Shown here piece by piece: positions 19,729-27,796 of a DNA stretch of 64,000 nucleotides (positions within the stretch are counted from its first letter, which is position 1; every line of letters starts with the position of its first letter). Both the position numbers and the translations under genes were made by a program. The stretch lies in assembly GCF_001439845.1 (NCBI RefSeq), contig NZ_JYLO01000001.1:186001-250000 (forward strand). Reading direction: 5' to 3'. Below the pieces are notes generated by a model that did no database searches, was not told the origin of the DNA, and worked only from the letters and a program-made list of their open reading frames with translations. The stretch is from Pseudomonas lactis (GTDB lineage Bacteria > Pseudomonadota > Gammaproteobacteria > Pseudomonadales > Pseudomonadaceae).

Positions 19729-20160
19729 ATGCCTGACTCAACGCCTGTGCGCGACGATTACCGCCACTTCCAGCCGATCACCACGCGTTGGCACGACAAC
19801 GATGCCTACGGCCATGTGAATAACGTCACCTACTACAGCTTCTTCGACACCGCCGTTAATACCTACCTGATCGAACAGGGCGGGCTGGATATTCATGACG
19901 GTGAGGTGGTGGGGTTTGTGGTGAGTTCGGCCTGCGATTACTTCGCCTCGATTGCTTTCCCTGAGCGCATTGAAATCGGCCTGCGGGTAGGCAAGCTGGG
20001 CAATAGCTCGGTGCAGTATGAACTGGCGGTATTCAAGGCGGGTGAGCAGGAGGCGTGTGCGGCGGGGCGCTTTGTCCATGTGTTTGTGGACCGAGCGTCG
20101 AACCAGCCAGTGCCGATTCCGGGGATGTTGCGCGAGGCGATGCAGCGCTTGGTGGTTTGA
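19729..20160 (+). CDS. YbgC/4HBT-family acyl-CoA thioesterase
   Basis: The 143-residue hotdog protein has the 4-hydroxybenzoyl-CoA thioesterase active-site stretch RWHDNDAYGHVNNVTYYSFF, with the catalytic Asp, and is close to bacterial YbgC-like enzymes. It should hydrolyse acyl-CoAs in the cytoplasm. ATG 19729 is chosen over a TTG two codons earlier. Spacing to the helicase gene suggests co-transcription without an obvious functional link. Confidence 0.82.
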   Translation: MPDSTPVRDDYRHFQPITTRWHDNDAYGHVNNVTYYSFFDTAVNTYLIEQGGLDIHDGEVVGFVVSSACDYFASIAFPERIEIGLRVGKLGNSSVQYELAVFKAGEQEACAAGRFVHVFVDRASNQPVPIPGMLREAMQRLVV

Positions 20161-20186
20161 GGCACCTACAAGCAACCCAGACCAAA

Positions 20187-20277
20187 TGTGGGAGCCGGGC
20201 TTGCCCGCGATGGCGCAGTATCAGGCAATACCTCTAAACCTGATTCACTGCTATCGCGGGCAAGCCCGGCTCCCACA
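20187..20277. repeat. REPIN
   Basis: Perfect 25-base arms (TGTGGGAGCCGGGCTTGCCC... and complement) at 20187-20211 and 20253-20277 flank a 41-base loop between two converging genes. Confidence 0.9.
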
Positions 20278-20306
20278 CTGGATGTGTTCGTCAGAGCACG
20301 TATTGA

Positions 20307-20789
20307 TCAGTCGCGATAACGATGCTTGTTCTTGCGATGCCCATAGGCATGGCCGCGGCCTGGGTGGCCATCGCGGTAGTAGCGACGATCGTCACGGTCG
20401 CGATCGCGGTAATGGCGGCTATCGCGATCACTTTCGTTACCCATGTAGTTGCCCAGCGCGCCGCCCGCGCCACCGCCGGCTGCTGAGCCGACCAATGCAC
20501 CGGTACTGCCGCCGACGCTGCGACCCAAGACGTTGCCGCCGGCTGCGCCCAGTGCGCCACCGATGGCGGCTTCACCACGGCTACGCTTGTCTGCGCCGAC
20601 CGCGCTACCGCCAGCGCCGCCCAGGGCCGCGCCAATGGTCGAACCGGTATTGCCGCCCAACTGCTGGCCGACAACGGAACCTAGAACCCCACCCAATGCG
20701 CCGCCTACACCGGCTTCGGTGGTGCCGCCAGCCATGGCTGCGCCACTGACCAGGCCAAGGGACAACAAGAGAATCGAGGAGAACTTCAT
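20307..20789 (-). CDS. Glycine-zipper (YMGG-like) exported protein
   Basis: The 160-residue protein has a signal peptide (MKFSSILLLSLGLVSGAAMA) and then about 95 residues of Gly/Ala-rich repeats (GVGGALGGVLGSVVGQQLGG, GAALGGAGGSAVGADK) forming glycine-zipper helices. It ends in a charged Arg/Asp/His tail (DRDSRHYRDRDRDDRRYYRD). Glycine-zipper proteins insert in or associate with the outer membrane or periplasmic side. The His-rich tail could bind metal, but that is a guess. Function unknown. Confidence 0.8.
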   Translation of the reverse strand: MKFSSILLLSLGLVSGAAMAGGTTEAGVGGALGGVLGSVVGQQLGGNTGSTIGAALGGAGGSAVGADKRSRGEAAIGGALGAAGGNVLGRSVGGSTGALVGSAAGGGAGGALGNYMGNESDRDSRHYRDRDRDDRRYYRDGHPGRGHAYGHRKNKHRYRD

Positions 20790-20872
20790 TCAGGGAAACC
20801 TCAAGGGATGACGGCGCGATCCTGAGGTTGTATCGAGCCGCTGACAATCGAAATCCGACCGGCGGCAGAGGT

Positions 20873-20980
20873 TGTATACAATTTGCTAAGTTACTGTTTT
20901 GTATCGGGAACTTAAGTCGTTTTTACAGGTCTTTAACTACTTCGGAAGGGCCGCTTTTATGCAAAAGCGGCCCTTTTTTT
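20873..20980 (+). ncRNA. Candidate small RNA with strong terminator
   Basis: A strong intrinsic terminator (AAGGGCCGCTTTT/AAAAGCGGCCCTT, 20946-20975, then a T-run) points along the plus strand, yet no plus-strand gene precedes it: both neighbours are on the minus strand. An AT-rich stretch with TATACA near 20876 could hold a promoter. A transcript of about 70-100 bases is therefore possible. Promoter and 5' end are uncertain. Confidence 0.4.
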
Positions 20981-21015
20981 GTGCCTGCAGAATGTGCGGT
21001 GATTGTGCTGGCCTC

Positions 21016-21104
21016 TTCGCGGGCAAGCCCGCTCCCACACGGGGATGGGTTCACAATTGAGAATGTGTGAACCGATCTAATGTGGGAGTGGGCTTGCCCG
21101 CGAA
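21016..21104. repeat. Inverted REP pair, outward orientation
   Basis: TTCGCGGGCAAGCCCGCTCC... at 21016-21039 is inverted at 21081-21104 with one mismatch, the reverse of the usual REPIN arm order. The spacer holds a smaller inverted repeat GGTTCACA/TGTGAACC. Confidence 0.8.
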
Positions 21105-21139
21105 AGCGGTAGTTCAAGCAACACATATCTCGGATCAAG

Positions 21140-23488
21140 TCAGGCCGAGCGCGCCATGATCAACCCACTGTCACTCGCCGCTTCCAAGCGAATCGCAACA
21201 AACTTCGACGTTGGCGTATGGCTACCGTCGCCAGTGCTTTCCAATGGCACCAACGGGTTCACTTCCGGGTAGTAAGCCGCCGCCTGACCCGCCGGAATAT
21301 CAAACGCCAGCAGCGTAAAGCCTTTCACACGGCGCTCACGACCGTCTTCCCACAGCGACACGATGTCTGCCTTCTGCCCCGGCTTGAAGCCCAGGCGGAT
21401 GATGTCGGCTTCGTTGACGAACAGCACGTCACGCTGGCCTTTGACCCCGCGATAACGGTCGTCCAGGCCATAGATGGTGGTGTTGTACTGATCATGGGAG
21501 CGCATCGACTGCATGATCAGGTCCGGCACCCGGCCCGTGGCGTGGGTGCGTTCGTGGATCAGGTCTTTGGGCAAGATGTTCGGGCGGAAGTTGGCGCGGC
21601 CCGACGGGGTGTTCCAACGGCGTGCGCCGGCGGAGTTGCCCAGGTAGAAGCCACCTGGGTGTTTGATCTTCTCGTTGAAGTCCTTGAAGCCTGGGATGGT
21701 GTCGGCGATCAGGTCGCGGATGCGCCCGTAGTCGGCCACCAGCCAGTTCCAATCCACGGGCTTGCTGCCCAGGGTGGCGGCAGCAATGCCCGCCAGGATC
21801 GCCGGCTCGGACTTCATCAGTTTCGACAACGGTTGCAGTTGGCCGTTGGAGCCGTGGACCATGCTGAACGAGTCTTCCACCGTCACCGCTTGCGGGCCGT
21901 CGGCCTGAATGTCGATGTCGGTGCGGCCCAGGCACGGCAGGATCAACGCGTCTTTACCGTGCATCAGGTGGCTGCGGTTGAGCTTGGTGCTGATCTGCAC
22001 GGTCAGGTCGCAATTGCGCAGCGCTTCGAAGGTGCGCGTGCTGTCTGGCGTGGCTTGGGCAAAGTTGCCGCCCAGGCCGATAAAGACTTTGGAGCGGCCT
22101 TCAAGCATGGCGTGAATCGCTTCCACCACGTTGTGGCCGTTGTCTCGCGGCACCTGGAACTGGAAACGTCGCTCCAGCGCGTCCAGAAACGCCGCCGGTG
22201 GGCGTTCGTTGATGCCCATGGTGCGGTCGCCCTGCACGTTACTGTGGCCACGCACCGGGCACAGCCCTGCGCCTGGGCGGCCAATATTGCCGCGCAGAAG
22301 CATCAGGTTGGCGATTTCTTGGATGGTCGGCACCGAGTGTCGGTGCTGGGTAATCCCCATCGCCCAGCACATGATCACATTCTTGCCTTTGGCGTACATG
22401 CGCGCCGCTTGCTCGATCTCCACCAGGGTCAGGCCGGACTGCTCGACGATTTCCTCCCAGGAGGTGTCGTCGATCTGGCCCAGGTATTCCAGGACGTTGG
22501 CGGTGTGTTCGTTGAGGAAGTCGTGGTCGAACACTGCTTCCTTGCCTTCGGCCAGGGCTTGGCGTTCCCACAGCAGCAGGAATTTGGCCATGCCACGCAA
22601 GATCGCCATGTCGCCACCCAATGCCGGGCGGAAGTAGGCGGTGTTGGTTGGCTTGTCGCCGTTGGTGAGCATTTCCAGCGGATGTTGGGGGTGCTGGAAG
22701 CGCTCCAGGCCGCGCTCTTTCAGTGGGTTGATACACACCACCTGGGCGCCGCGCTTCACTGCTTCGCGCAGAGGCTCGAGCATGCGTGGGTGGTTGGTGC
22801 CGGGGTTCTGGCCCCAGACGAAAATGGCATCGGCATGCTCGAAGTCATCAAAGGTCACGGTGCCTTTGCCCACGCCCACGCTCTGCGCCAGGGCTACACC
22901 GCTGGCTTCGTGGCACATGTTGGAGCAGTCCGGGAAGTTGTTGGTGCCATAGGCGCGTACAAACAGCTGGTACAGGTAGGCAGCTTCGTTGCTGGCGCGG
23001 CCCGAGGTGTAGAACTCGGCCATGTTCGGGCTGGGCAACGCGTTGAGGTGCTTGCCGACCAGGTCGAAGGCGGCTTCCCAACTGATGGGCGTGTAGCGAT
23101 CGGTCTGGGCGTCATAGCGCATCGGCTCGGTCAGGCGGCCCTGATATTCCAGCCAATAGTCGCTTTGTTCCAGCAAAGCCGTGACGCTGTGCTTGGCGAA
23201 GAAGGCCGCATCGACGCGGCGCTTGGTGGCTTCCCAGTTGACTGCCTTGGCGCCGTTTTCGCAGAACTTGACCATGCCGCTTTCCGGTGAGTCGCCCCAG
23301 GCGCAGCCCGGGCAGTCGAAGCCGCCGTTCTGGTTGGTCTTGAGCATCATGCGCAGGTTTTTCAGGGCGTTGTCGCTGGTCAGCCAGGCTTGCGCCACGC
23401 TGATCAGGGCGCCCCAGCCACCGGCTGGGCCTTTGTAGGGCTTGTAGCGTGGGGTTGGGGTCTGGTCGGCTTGGTGGTGAAGGCTCAT
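21140..23488 (-). CDS. FdhF/YdeP-family molybdopterin oxidoreductase
   Basis: The 782-residue protein belongs to the molybdopterin oxidoreductase family near formate dehydrogenase H and YdeP. An N-terminal cysteine set (CPGCAWGDSPESGMVKFC) could ligate an iron-sulfur cluster. At the position of selenocysteine in FdhH there is a cysteine, in DCSNMCHEASG. Cofactor-binding stretches such as VWGQNPGTNHPRM and RGNIGRPGAGLCPVRGHSN are clear. No signal peptide is seen, so it is cytoplasmic. It overlaps fdhD by four bases; FdhD delivers sulfur to such enzymes. YdeP has been linked to acid resistance in E. coli; the substrate here is unproven. Confidence 0.85.
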   Translation of the reverse strand: MSLHHQADQTPTPRYKPYKGPAGGWGALISVAQAWLTSDNALKNLRMMLKTNQNGGFDCPGCAWGDSPESGMVKFCENGAKAVNWEATKRRVDAAFFAKHSVTALLEQSDYWLEYQGRLTEPMRYDAQTDRYTPISWEAAFDLVGKHLNALPSPNMAEFYTSGRASNEAAYLYQLFVRAYGTNNFPDCSNMCHEASGVALAQSVGVGKGTVTFDDFEHADAIFVWGQNPGTNHPRMLEPLREAVKRGAQVVCINPLKERGLERFQHPQHPLEMLTNGDKPTNTAYFRPALGGDMAILRGMAKFLLLWERQALAEGKEAVFDHDFLNEHTANVLEYLGQIDDTSWEEIVEQSGLTLVEIEQAARMYAKGKNVIMCWAMGITQHRHSVPTIQEIANLMLLRGNIGRPGAGLCPVRGHSNVQGDRTMGINERPPAAFLDALERRFQFQVPRDNGHNVVEAIHAMLEGRSKVFIGLGGNFAQATPDSTRTFEALRNCDLTVQISTKLNRSHLMHGKDALILPCLGRTDIDIQADGPQAVTVEDSFSMVHGSNGQLQPLSKLMKSEPAILAGIAAATLGSKPVDWNWLVADYGRIRDLIADTIPGFKDFNEKIKHPGGFYLGNSAGARRWNTPSGRANFRPNILPKDLIHERTHATGRVPDLIMQSMRSHDQYNTTIYGLDDRYRGVKGQRDVLFVNEADIIRLGFKPGQKADIVSLWEDGRERRVKGFTLLAFDIPAGQAAAYYPEVNPLVPLESTGDGSHTPTSKFVAIRLEAASDSGLIMARSA

Positions 23489-24324
23489 GGCTGGTGCTCC
23501 ATCGCAGGGCTATAGACCCGTGGCGCGCTTTTTTGCGGCAGGTGGATGAGGTTGAGGTTGTGCCGGCGCGCCCATTGCAGGGCCAGGCCGGTGGGCGACG
23601 ACAGGCTGACCAGGGTCTGGATGCCCGCGCGTAAAACTTTCTGAATCAATTCCAGGCTGCAGCGGCTGGTAACAATCGCCAGGCCGCCGTCGGTCGGAAT
23701 CTTTTGGCGGATCAACGCGCCAATCAATTTATCCAGGGCGTTATGCCGGCCGATGTCTTCGCGACCCATCAGCAATTCGCCTTGGTTATTCATAAACACC
23801 GCCGCATGCACGGCGCCACTGTGCTGGCCCAGGGGTTGGAATGCACTGATACGCTGGCGCAGGCCGTCGAGCCACTGCGCCGGCGGCAAGGGCGCGCCCG
23901 GCAGTACGTGGAGGTCGGGCAATGCTTGCTCTACCGCTTCCACGCCACACAGGCCACAGCCGCTGGTGCCCGCCAATTGGCGACGTTGCTGCTTGAGGTT
24001 CCAGAACGCACGGCTGGAAACCTGTACCTGGGCGTACTGGGCTGCGCCTGAACCGCTGATTTTCAGGTCATAAATGTCGTTAACGTCGGTGATAATGCCG
24101 CTGCCGAGGCTGAACCCTACAATGAAGTCTTCCAGGTCCGTAGGCGTCACCAGCATCACCGCCTGGCTGATATCGTTATAGGCAATCGCCAACGCCACTT
24201 CTTCGGCCAGCGCAGTGCTGGCGACTTCTGTGTGTTCAAGATTGCAATAGTGATAGCTCTGGCTGGCGACGGGCGCGGTCGATTCAAGAGCGGGCGCCGC
24301 GCAGTGAGGGCGCTTGGCGTTCAT
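23485..24324 (-). CDS. fdhD: FdhD, formate dehydrogenase sulfurtransferase
   Basis: The 279-residue accessory protein carries the sulfur-transfer cysteines in GTSGCGLCGVE near residues 120-130 and the FdhD signatures EDIGRHNALDKLIG and VTSRCSLELIQK. FdhD moves sulfur from IscS to the molybdenum cofactor of formate dehydrogenases. Its stop overlaps the downstream oxidoreductase start (ATGA), so the two are co-expressed. Confidence 0.95.
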   Translation of the reverse strand: MNAKRPHCAAPALESTAPVASQSYHYCNLEHTEVASTALAEEVALAIAYNDISQAVMLVTPTDLEDFIVGFSLGSGIITDVNDIYDLKISGSGAAQYAQVQVSSRAFWNLKQQRRQLAGTSGCGLCGVEAVEQALPDLHVLPGAPLPPAQWLDGLRQRISAFQPLGQHSGAVHAAVFMNNQGELLMGREDIGRHNALDKLIGALIRQKIPTDGGLAIVTSRCSLELIQKVLRAGIQTLVSLSSPTGLALQWARRHNLNLIHLPQKSAPRVYSPAMEHQP

Positions 24325-24566
24325 GGGGCAGTACCACCGGCGGATTGATCAGTGTTTAGACTAGGCGCGACAAAGGGTCACGTCTAATCGCCAGTATTGA
24401 TCTATTGATAGAGGGCGTCGATCAAGGTTCACCGGCGTTTTCGTCGGGCTTATTCCAGGTAGGGTTGATTGGGATACTTTTGAGTCTTTAGCCAGTCTGG
24501 AACCCAAGTCGGCAGGACTGGTCTAGTCTTGGGCATCTGGAAATTAAATCCCAAGGAGAGCGCACC

Positions 24567-25007
24567 ATGAGTATTTTTAGCTTTATCAAAGAAGCCGGCG
24601 AAAAGATCGTCGACCTGTTGACGCCGGGTAATGCGAACGCCAGTGAGCAGTTGAAGGAGCATGTGAGCAAGGTGGGCCTGGGTAATCCAAACGTGCAGAC
24701 CACGGTGGATGGCGACAAGGTCACGGTGACCGGTGAAGTGGCCACGCAGGAAGAGAAAGAGAAGATCCTGTTGGCGCTGGGCAACATTGCCGGCGTGGCA
24801 AGTGTGGATGACCAGATCACTGTCACTGGCCCTGCGGTTACCGCTGCTCGTTTCGTTGTAGTGAAAAAGGGCGATACCCTCAGCGCGATTTCCCTGGCGG
24901 TGTACGGTAACGCCAACCAGTACAATAAGATTTTCGAGGCTAACAAGCCACTGTTGTCGCACCCGGACAAAATCTATCCAGGCCAGACACTGCGTATCCC
25001 TGAGTAA
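24567..25007 (+). CDS. kbp: Kbp/YgaU-like BON-LysM potassium-binding protein
   Basis: The 146-residue protein has a BON domain at about 20-90 (VQTTVDGDKVTVTGEVATQE) and a C-terminal LysM domain at about 95-145 (VVVKKGDTLSAISLAVYGNA). No signal peptide is present, as in E. coli Kbp (YgaU), a cytoplasmic K+-binding protein. AAGGAG precedes the ATG at good spacing. It is divergent from fdhD, and the 242 bases between them have no gene. Confidence 0.9.
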   Translation: MSIFSFIKEAGEKIVDLLTPGNANASEQLKEHVSKVGLGNPNVQTTVDGDKVTVTGEVATQEEKEKILLALGNIAGVASVDDQITVTGPAVTAARFVVVKKGDTLSAISLAVYGNANQYNKIFEANKPLLSHPDKIYPGQTLRIPE

Positions 25008-25036
25008 TACGCAGGATAAAATGAGGAAGCTCGCTC

Positions 25037-25702
25037 CTACATAAGCCCGGTAATAAGTTCTCGATAATCCCCGACGGCTGCAAATTCTGCGGTGTCCTTT
25101 GGTCCTTTCTTGCTATCAGGCTCCTTCACTGCCAGCAAATGACCGACACCGAAATCCCGAGCGCTGCGCAGGATCGGCAATGTGTCATCTATAAACAGGC
25201 TACGGGCCGGATCAAACTGGATATCCGCTTGCAAGGCTTGCCAGAATTGCGGGTTCTCCTTGGGAAAACCGTAGTCGTGAGAGCTGATCAATCGCTCGAA
25301 ATACAGCGCCAGTTCAATGCGTTCCAACTTCAATGACAGCGAATCACGATGAGCGTTGGTGATCATGATCACGCGCTTGCCGGCCTGTTTGATCGCCGCC
25401 AGGAACGTATCGGCATCCGGGCGCAGGGCGATCAGGTGGGCGGTTTCCAGTTTGAGTTCGCGCACCGGAATCTTGAGTTCGGTGCTCCAGAAATCCAGGC
25501 AATACCATTGCAACTGTCCGGCGTTACGCTCAAACAGCGGTTGCAGCTCCATCTCGGCCATGGCCTGGCTCACACCGTGCAGCTCGGCGTAGCGCTGGGG
25601 CAGGTGCTCCATCCAGAAGTGGTTGTCGTAATGCAGGTCGAGCAGGGTGCCGTCCATGTCCAGCAGGACGGTGTCGATGGCGTGCCAGGGCAGAGAGGGC
25701 AT
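25037..25702 (-). CDS. yrfG: YrfG-like GMP/IMP nucleotidase (HAD family)
   Basis: The 221-residue HAD hydrolase shows motif I (LLDMDGTLLDLHYDNHFW near 13-30), motif II (MITNAHRD near 112-119), the motif III Lys in FPKENPQFW and motif IV (FIDDT). The sequence is the YrfG type, which dephosphorylates GMP and IMP. In E. coli yrfG lies beside nudE, and here nudE is the divergent neighbour, which supports the call. Confidence 0.9.
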   Translation of the reverse strand: MPSLPWHAIDTVLLDMDGTLLDLHYDNHFWMEHLPQRYAELHGVSQAMAEMELQPLFERNAGQLQWYCLDFWSTELKIPVRELKLETAHLIALRPDADTFLAAIKQAGKRVIMITNAHRDSLSLKLERIELALYFERLISSHDYGFPKENPQFWQALQADIQFDPARSLFIDDTLPILRSARDFGVGHLLAVKEPDSKKGPKDTAEFAAVGDYRELITGLM

Positions 25703-25789
25703 GGTGGGGTCTCATGTAAGTAAAGATATCCGACACAGACAATCGGAAAAGCCACGGTATAGTAACCCGATCACGCCAAGGAGCCGTTT

Positions 25790-26356
25790 ATGCGCCAGAA
25801 ACCCACTGTCCTCGCCCGCGAAATAGTTGCCAGTAGCCGTTTGTTCCGCGTGGAGGAAGTGCAATTGCGCTTTTCCAATGGCGTTGAGCGCACCTACGAG
25901 CGTCTTGTCGGGCGTGGCACGGGCTACGGCGCCGTGATGATTGTAGCGATGATCGATGAAGATCATGCATTGCTGGTGGAAGAATACTGCGGCGGCACTG
26001 ACGAATATGAATTGTCATTACCCAAAGGCCTGATCGAGCCCGGCGAGGACGTGCTTGCAGCCGCAGACCGCGAACTCAAGGAAGAGGCCGGCTATGGCGC
26101 ACGGCAGTTGGAACACATCACCGAGCTGTCATTGTCGCCAGGTTATATGAGCCAGAAAATCCAGGTGGTGTTGGCTACCGATCTTTATGAAGAGTGCCTT
26201 GAAGGTGATGAGCCCGAGCCGATGCGGGTAGACCGGGTCAACCTGCGTGAGCTGTCGGCGTTGGCGCAAAACGAGCAATTCAGCGAAGGTCGCGCCCTGG
26301 CGGCGCTGTATCTGGTCAGAGACCTGTTGACCCAGCGTGGAGCGTTCAACGCATGA
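25790..26356 (+). CDS. nudE: NudE, ADP-compound hydrolase (Nudix)
   Basis: The 188-residue Nudix enzyme carries the box GLIEPGEDVLAAADRELKEEAGYG near residues 82-105 and hydrolyses ADP-ribose, NADH and diadenosine polyphosphates. AAGGAG seven bases upstream supports the start. It overlaps cysQ by four bases, so the two form an operon handling nucleotide by-products. Confidence 0.93.
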   Translation: MRQKPTVLAREIVASSRLFRVEEVQLRFSNGVERTYERLVGRGTGYGAVMIVAMIDEDHALLVEEYCGGTDEYELSLPKGLIEPGEDVLAAADRELKEEAGYGARQLEHITELSLSPGYMSQKIQVVLATDLYEECLEGDEPEPMRVDRVNLRELSALAQNEQFSEGRALAALYLVRDLLTQRGAFNA

Positions 26357-27189
26357 GCGAACTGTTTTTAGGCCATCCGTTTATCGCCCCGGTCATTGAG
26401 CTGGCGCGCCAGGCCGGTGAAGCTATCCTGCCGTACTGGCGTGCCGATGTAGCCGTGACCTCCAAGGCGGACGATTCACCCGTGACGGCTGCCGACCTGG
26501 CTGCCCACCATCTGATTCTCGCAGGCCTCACCGCGCTGGACCCAAGTATTCCAGTGTTGTCTGAAGAGGACGCCGATATCGATCAGCGTGTGCGTGCCGG
26601 CTGGCAGCGCTGGTGGTTGGTGGATCCCCTGGATGGCACCAAGGAATTCATTTCCGGCAGTGAAGAATTCACCGTCAATATTGCCTTGATCGAACAGGGC
26701 CGTGTGGTGTTCGGCGTGGTGTCGATACCGACCACTGGCCGTTGCTACTTCGGCGGCGCGGGCCTGGGGGCTTGGCGGTCGGACGTCAATGCCGCGCCCA
26801 AGCAGATTCAAGTGCGCCAGACCAGGGCTGCGGGCGAAGCCTTTACCGTGGTGGCCAGCCGTCGTCATACCAGCCCTGAGCAGGAGCGCTTGCTGGAGGG
26901 TTTGAGCGAGGGTTTGGGTGAGTTGAAATTGGCGAATATCGGCAGTTCGTTGAAGTTTTGTTTATTAGCCGAGGGCAGTGCCGATTGTTATCCGCGCCTG
27001 GCGCCGACGTCGCAGTGGGATACCGCAGCGGCCCAGGGTGTATTGGAAGGGGCGGGGGGCGAAGTGTTGGAGTTGAATGGCAAGCCGTTCAGCTACCCGG
27101 CGCGGGAGTCGTTGCTGAACCCGTTCTTTCTGGCATTGCCAGCCAAGGCCGCCTGGCGTGATCGGCTGTTGACCCTGGCCAGATCTTAA
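26353..27189 (+). CDS. cysQ: CysQ, 3'(2'),5'-bisphosphate nucleotidase
   Basis: The 278-residue inositol-monophosphatase-fold enzyme has the metal-binding motif WWLVDPLDGTKEF near 92-104, the earlier acidic motif EEDAD, and the C-terminal motif SQWDTAAAQGVLEGAGG. It converts 3'-phosphoadenosine 5'-phosphate, a by-product of sulfate assimilation, to AMP. It overlaps nudE (ATGA). Confidence 0.94.
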   Translation: MSELFLGHPFIAPVIELARQAGEAILPYWRADVAVTSKADDSPVTAADLAAHHLILAGLTALDPSIPVLSEEDADIDQRVRAGWQRWWLVDPLDGTKEFISGSEEFTVNIALIEQGRVVFGVVSIPTTGRCYFGGAGLGAWRSDVNAAPKQIQVRQTRAAGEAFTVVASRRHTSPEQERLLEGLSEGLGELKLANIGSSLKFCLLAEGSADCYPRLAPTSQWDTAAAQGVLEGAGGEVLELNGKPFSYPARESLLNPFFLALPAKAAWRDRLLTLARS

Positions 27190-27205
27190 GATCACTGCAG
27201 AGCAA

Positions 27206-27296
27206 AATGTGGGAGCGGGCTTGCCCGCGATGGCGGAGTGTCAGTCGTACAGGTATTGGCTGATCCACCGCTATCGCAGGCAAGCCAGCCCACATT
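27206..27296. repeat. REPIN with decayed right arm
   Basis: AATGTGGGAGCGGGCTTGCC at 27206-27225 is mirrored at 27268-27296, but the right arm lacks two bases (GCCAGCCCACATT) compared with intact copies. Confidence 0.8.
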
Positions 27297-27314
27297 AGCT
27301 TTATGGAGTGGCTG

Positions 27315-27770
27315 CTAGCGATGCAGCACGTACTGGCCGGTAAAGACGACGGCATGCTCTTCACTGCCTTCATTCACAATCCACGTCTCCAGCGCCAACC
27401 GCGCCCGCCCATAGCGCTGATAGGTCGCCACAAAGCGCTTCCACACCTTCTCCTGCGGCGCCGCGCAAATGGCTGTCGCGTCCTGGGTCACCGGCAGTGG
27501 GTAGCTGATCTGCCCTTCCTGAATCACGATGTGCCCGTCCTCAATCCCGGCTTCACGCAGCTTCAGGTGCAGCCAACCCCAACCTGCCAGCACGGCGCCG
27601 CAGTAGAGGCTGCCGCCGAACATGGTGCTCTTGTGGTTGATATTGGCTTGCAACGGCAGGTGCAGTTGCAGTTGGTCGTGTTGCCAGTCGAGCACCCTGA
27701 GGCCCATTTCCCGGGTGAGTGGGATGTCATGGTGAAGGATGGATTCCAGGTAACGGCTGTCGCGGCTCAT
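27315..27770 (-). CDS. YiiD C-terminal-type thioesterase
   Basis: The protein (151 residues from ATG 27770) matches the thioesterase domain found at the C-terminus of YiiD: INHKSTMFGGSLYCGAVLAG carries the hotdog helix with a conserved Gly-Gly pair. ATG 27770 has GAAGAGG five bases before it; an earlier in-frame ATG at 27800 overlaps the dctD stop and is the alternative. It is probably cytoplasmic. Its substrate and its link to dctBD are unknown. Confidence 0.78.
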   Translation of the reverse strand: MSRDSRYLESILHHDIPLTREMGLRVLDWQHDQLQLHLPLQANINHKSTMFGGSLYCGAVLAGWGWLHLKLREAGIEDGHIVIQEGQISYPLPVTQDATAICAAPQEKVWKRFVATYQRYGRARLALETWIVNEGSEEHAVVFTGQYVLHR

Positions 27771-27796
27771 GGCGGCCTCTTCGTGGGTGGACGATG

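Noticed and set aside
21218..23290. 690-codon open frame antisense to the FdhF/YdeP-like gene
   Set aside because: It is a shadow of high-GC codon bias; the minus-strand protein has clear family motifs and the antisense translation does not resemble any protein.
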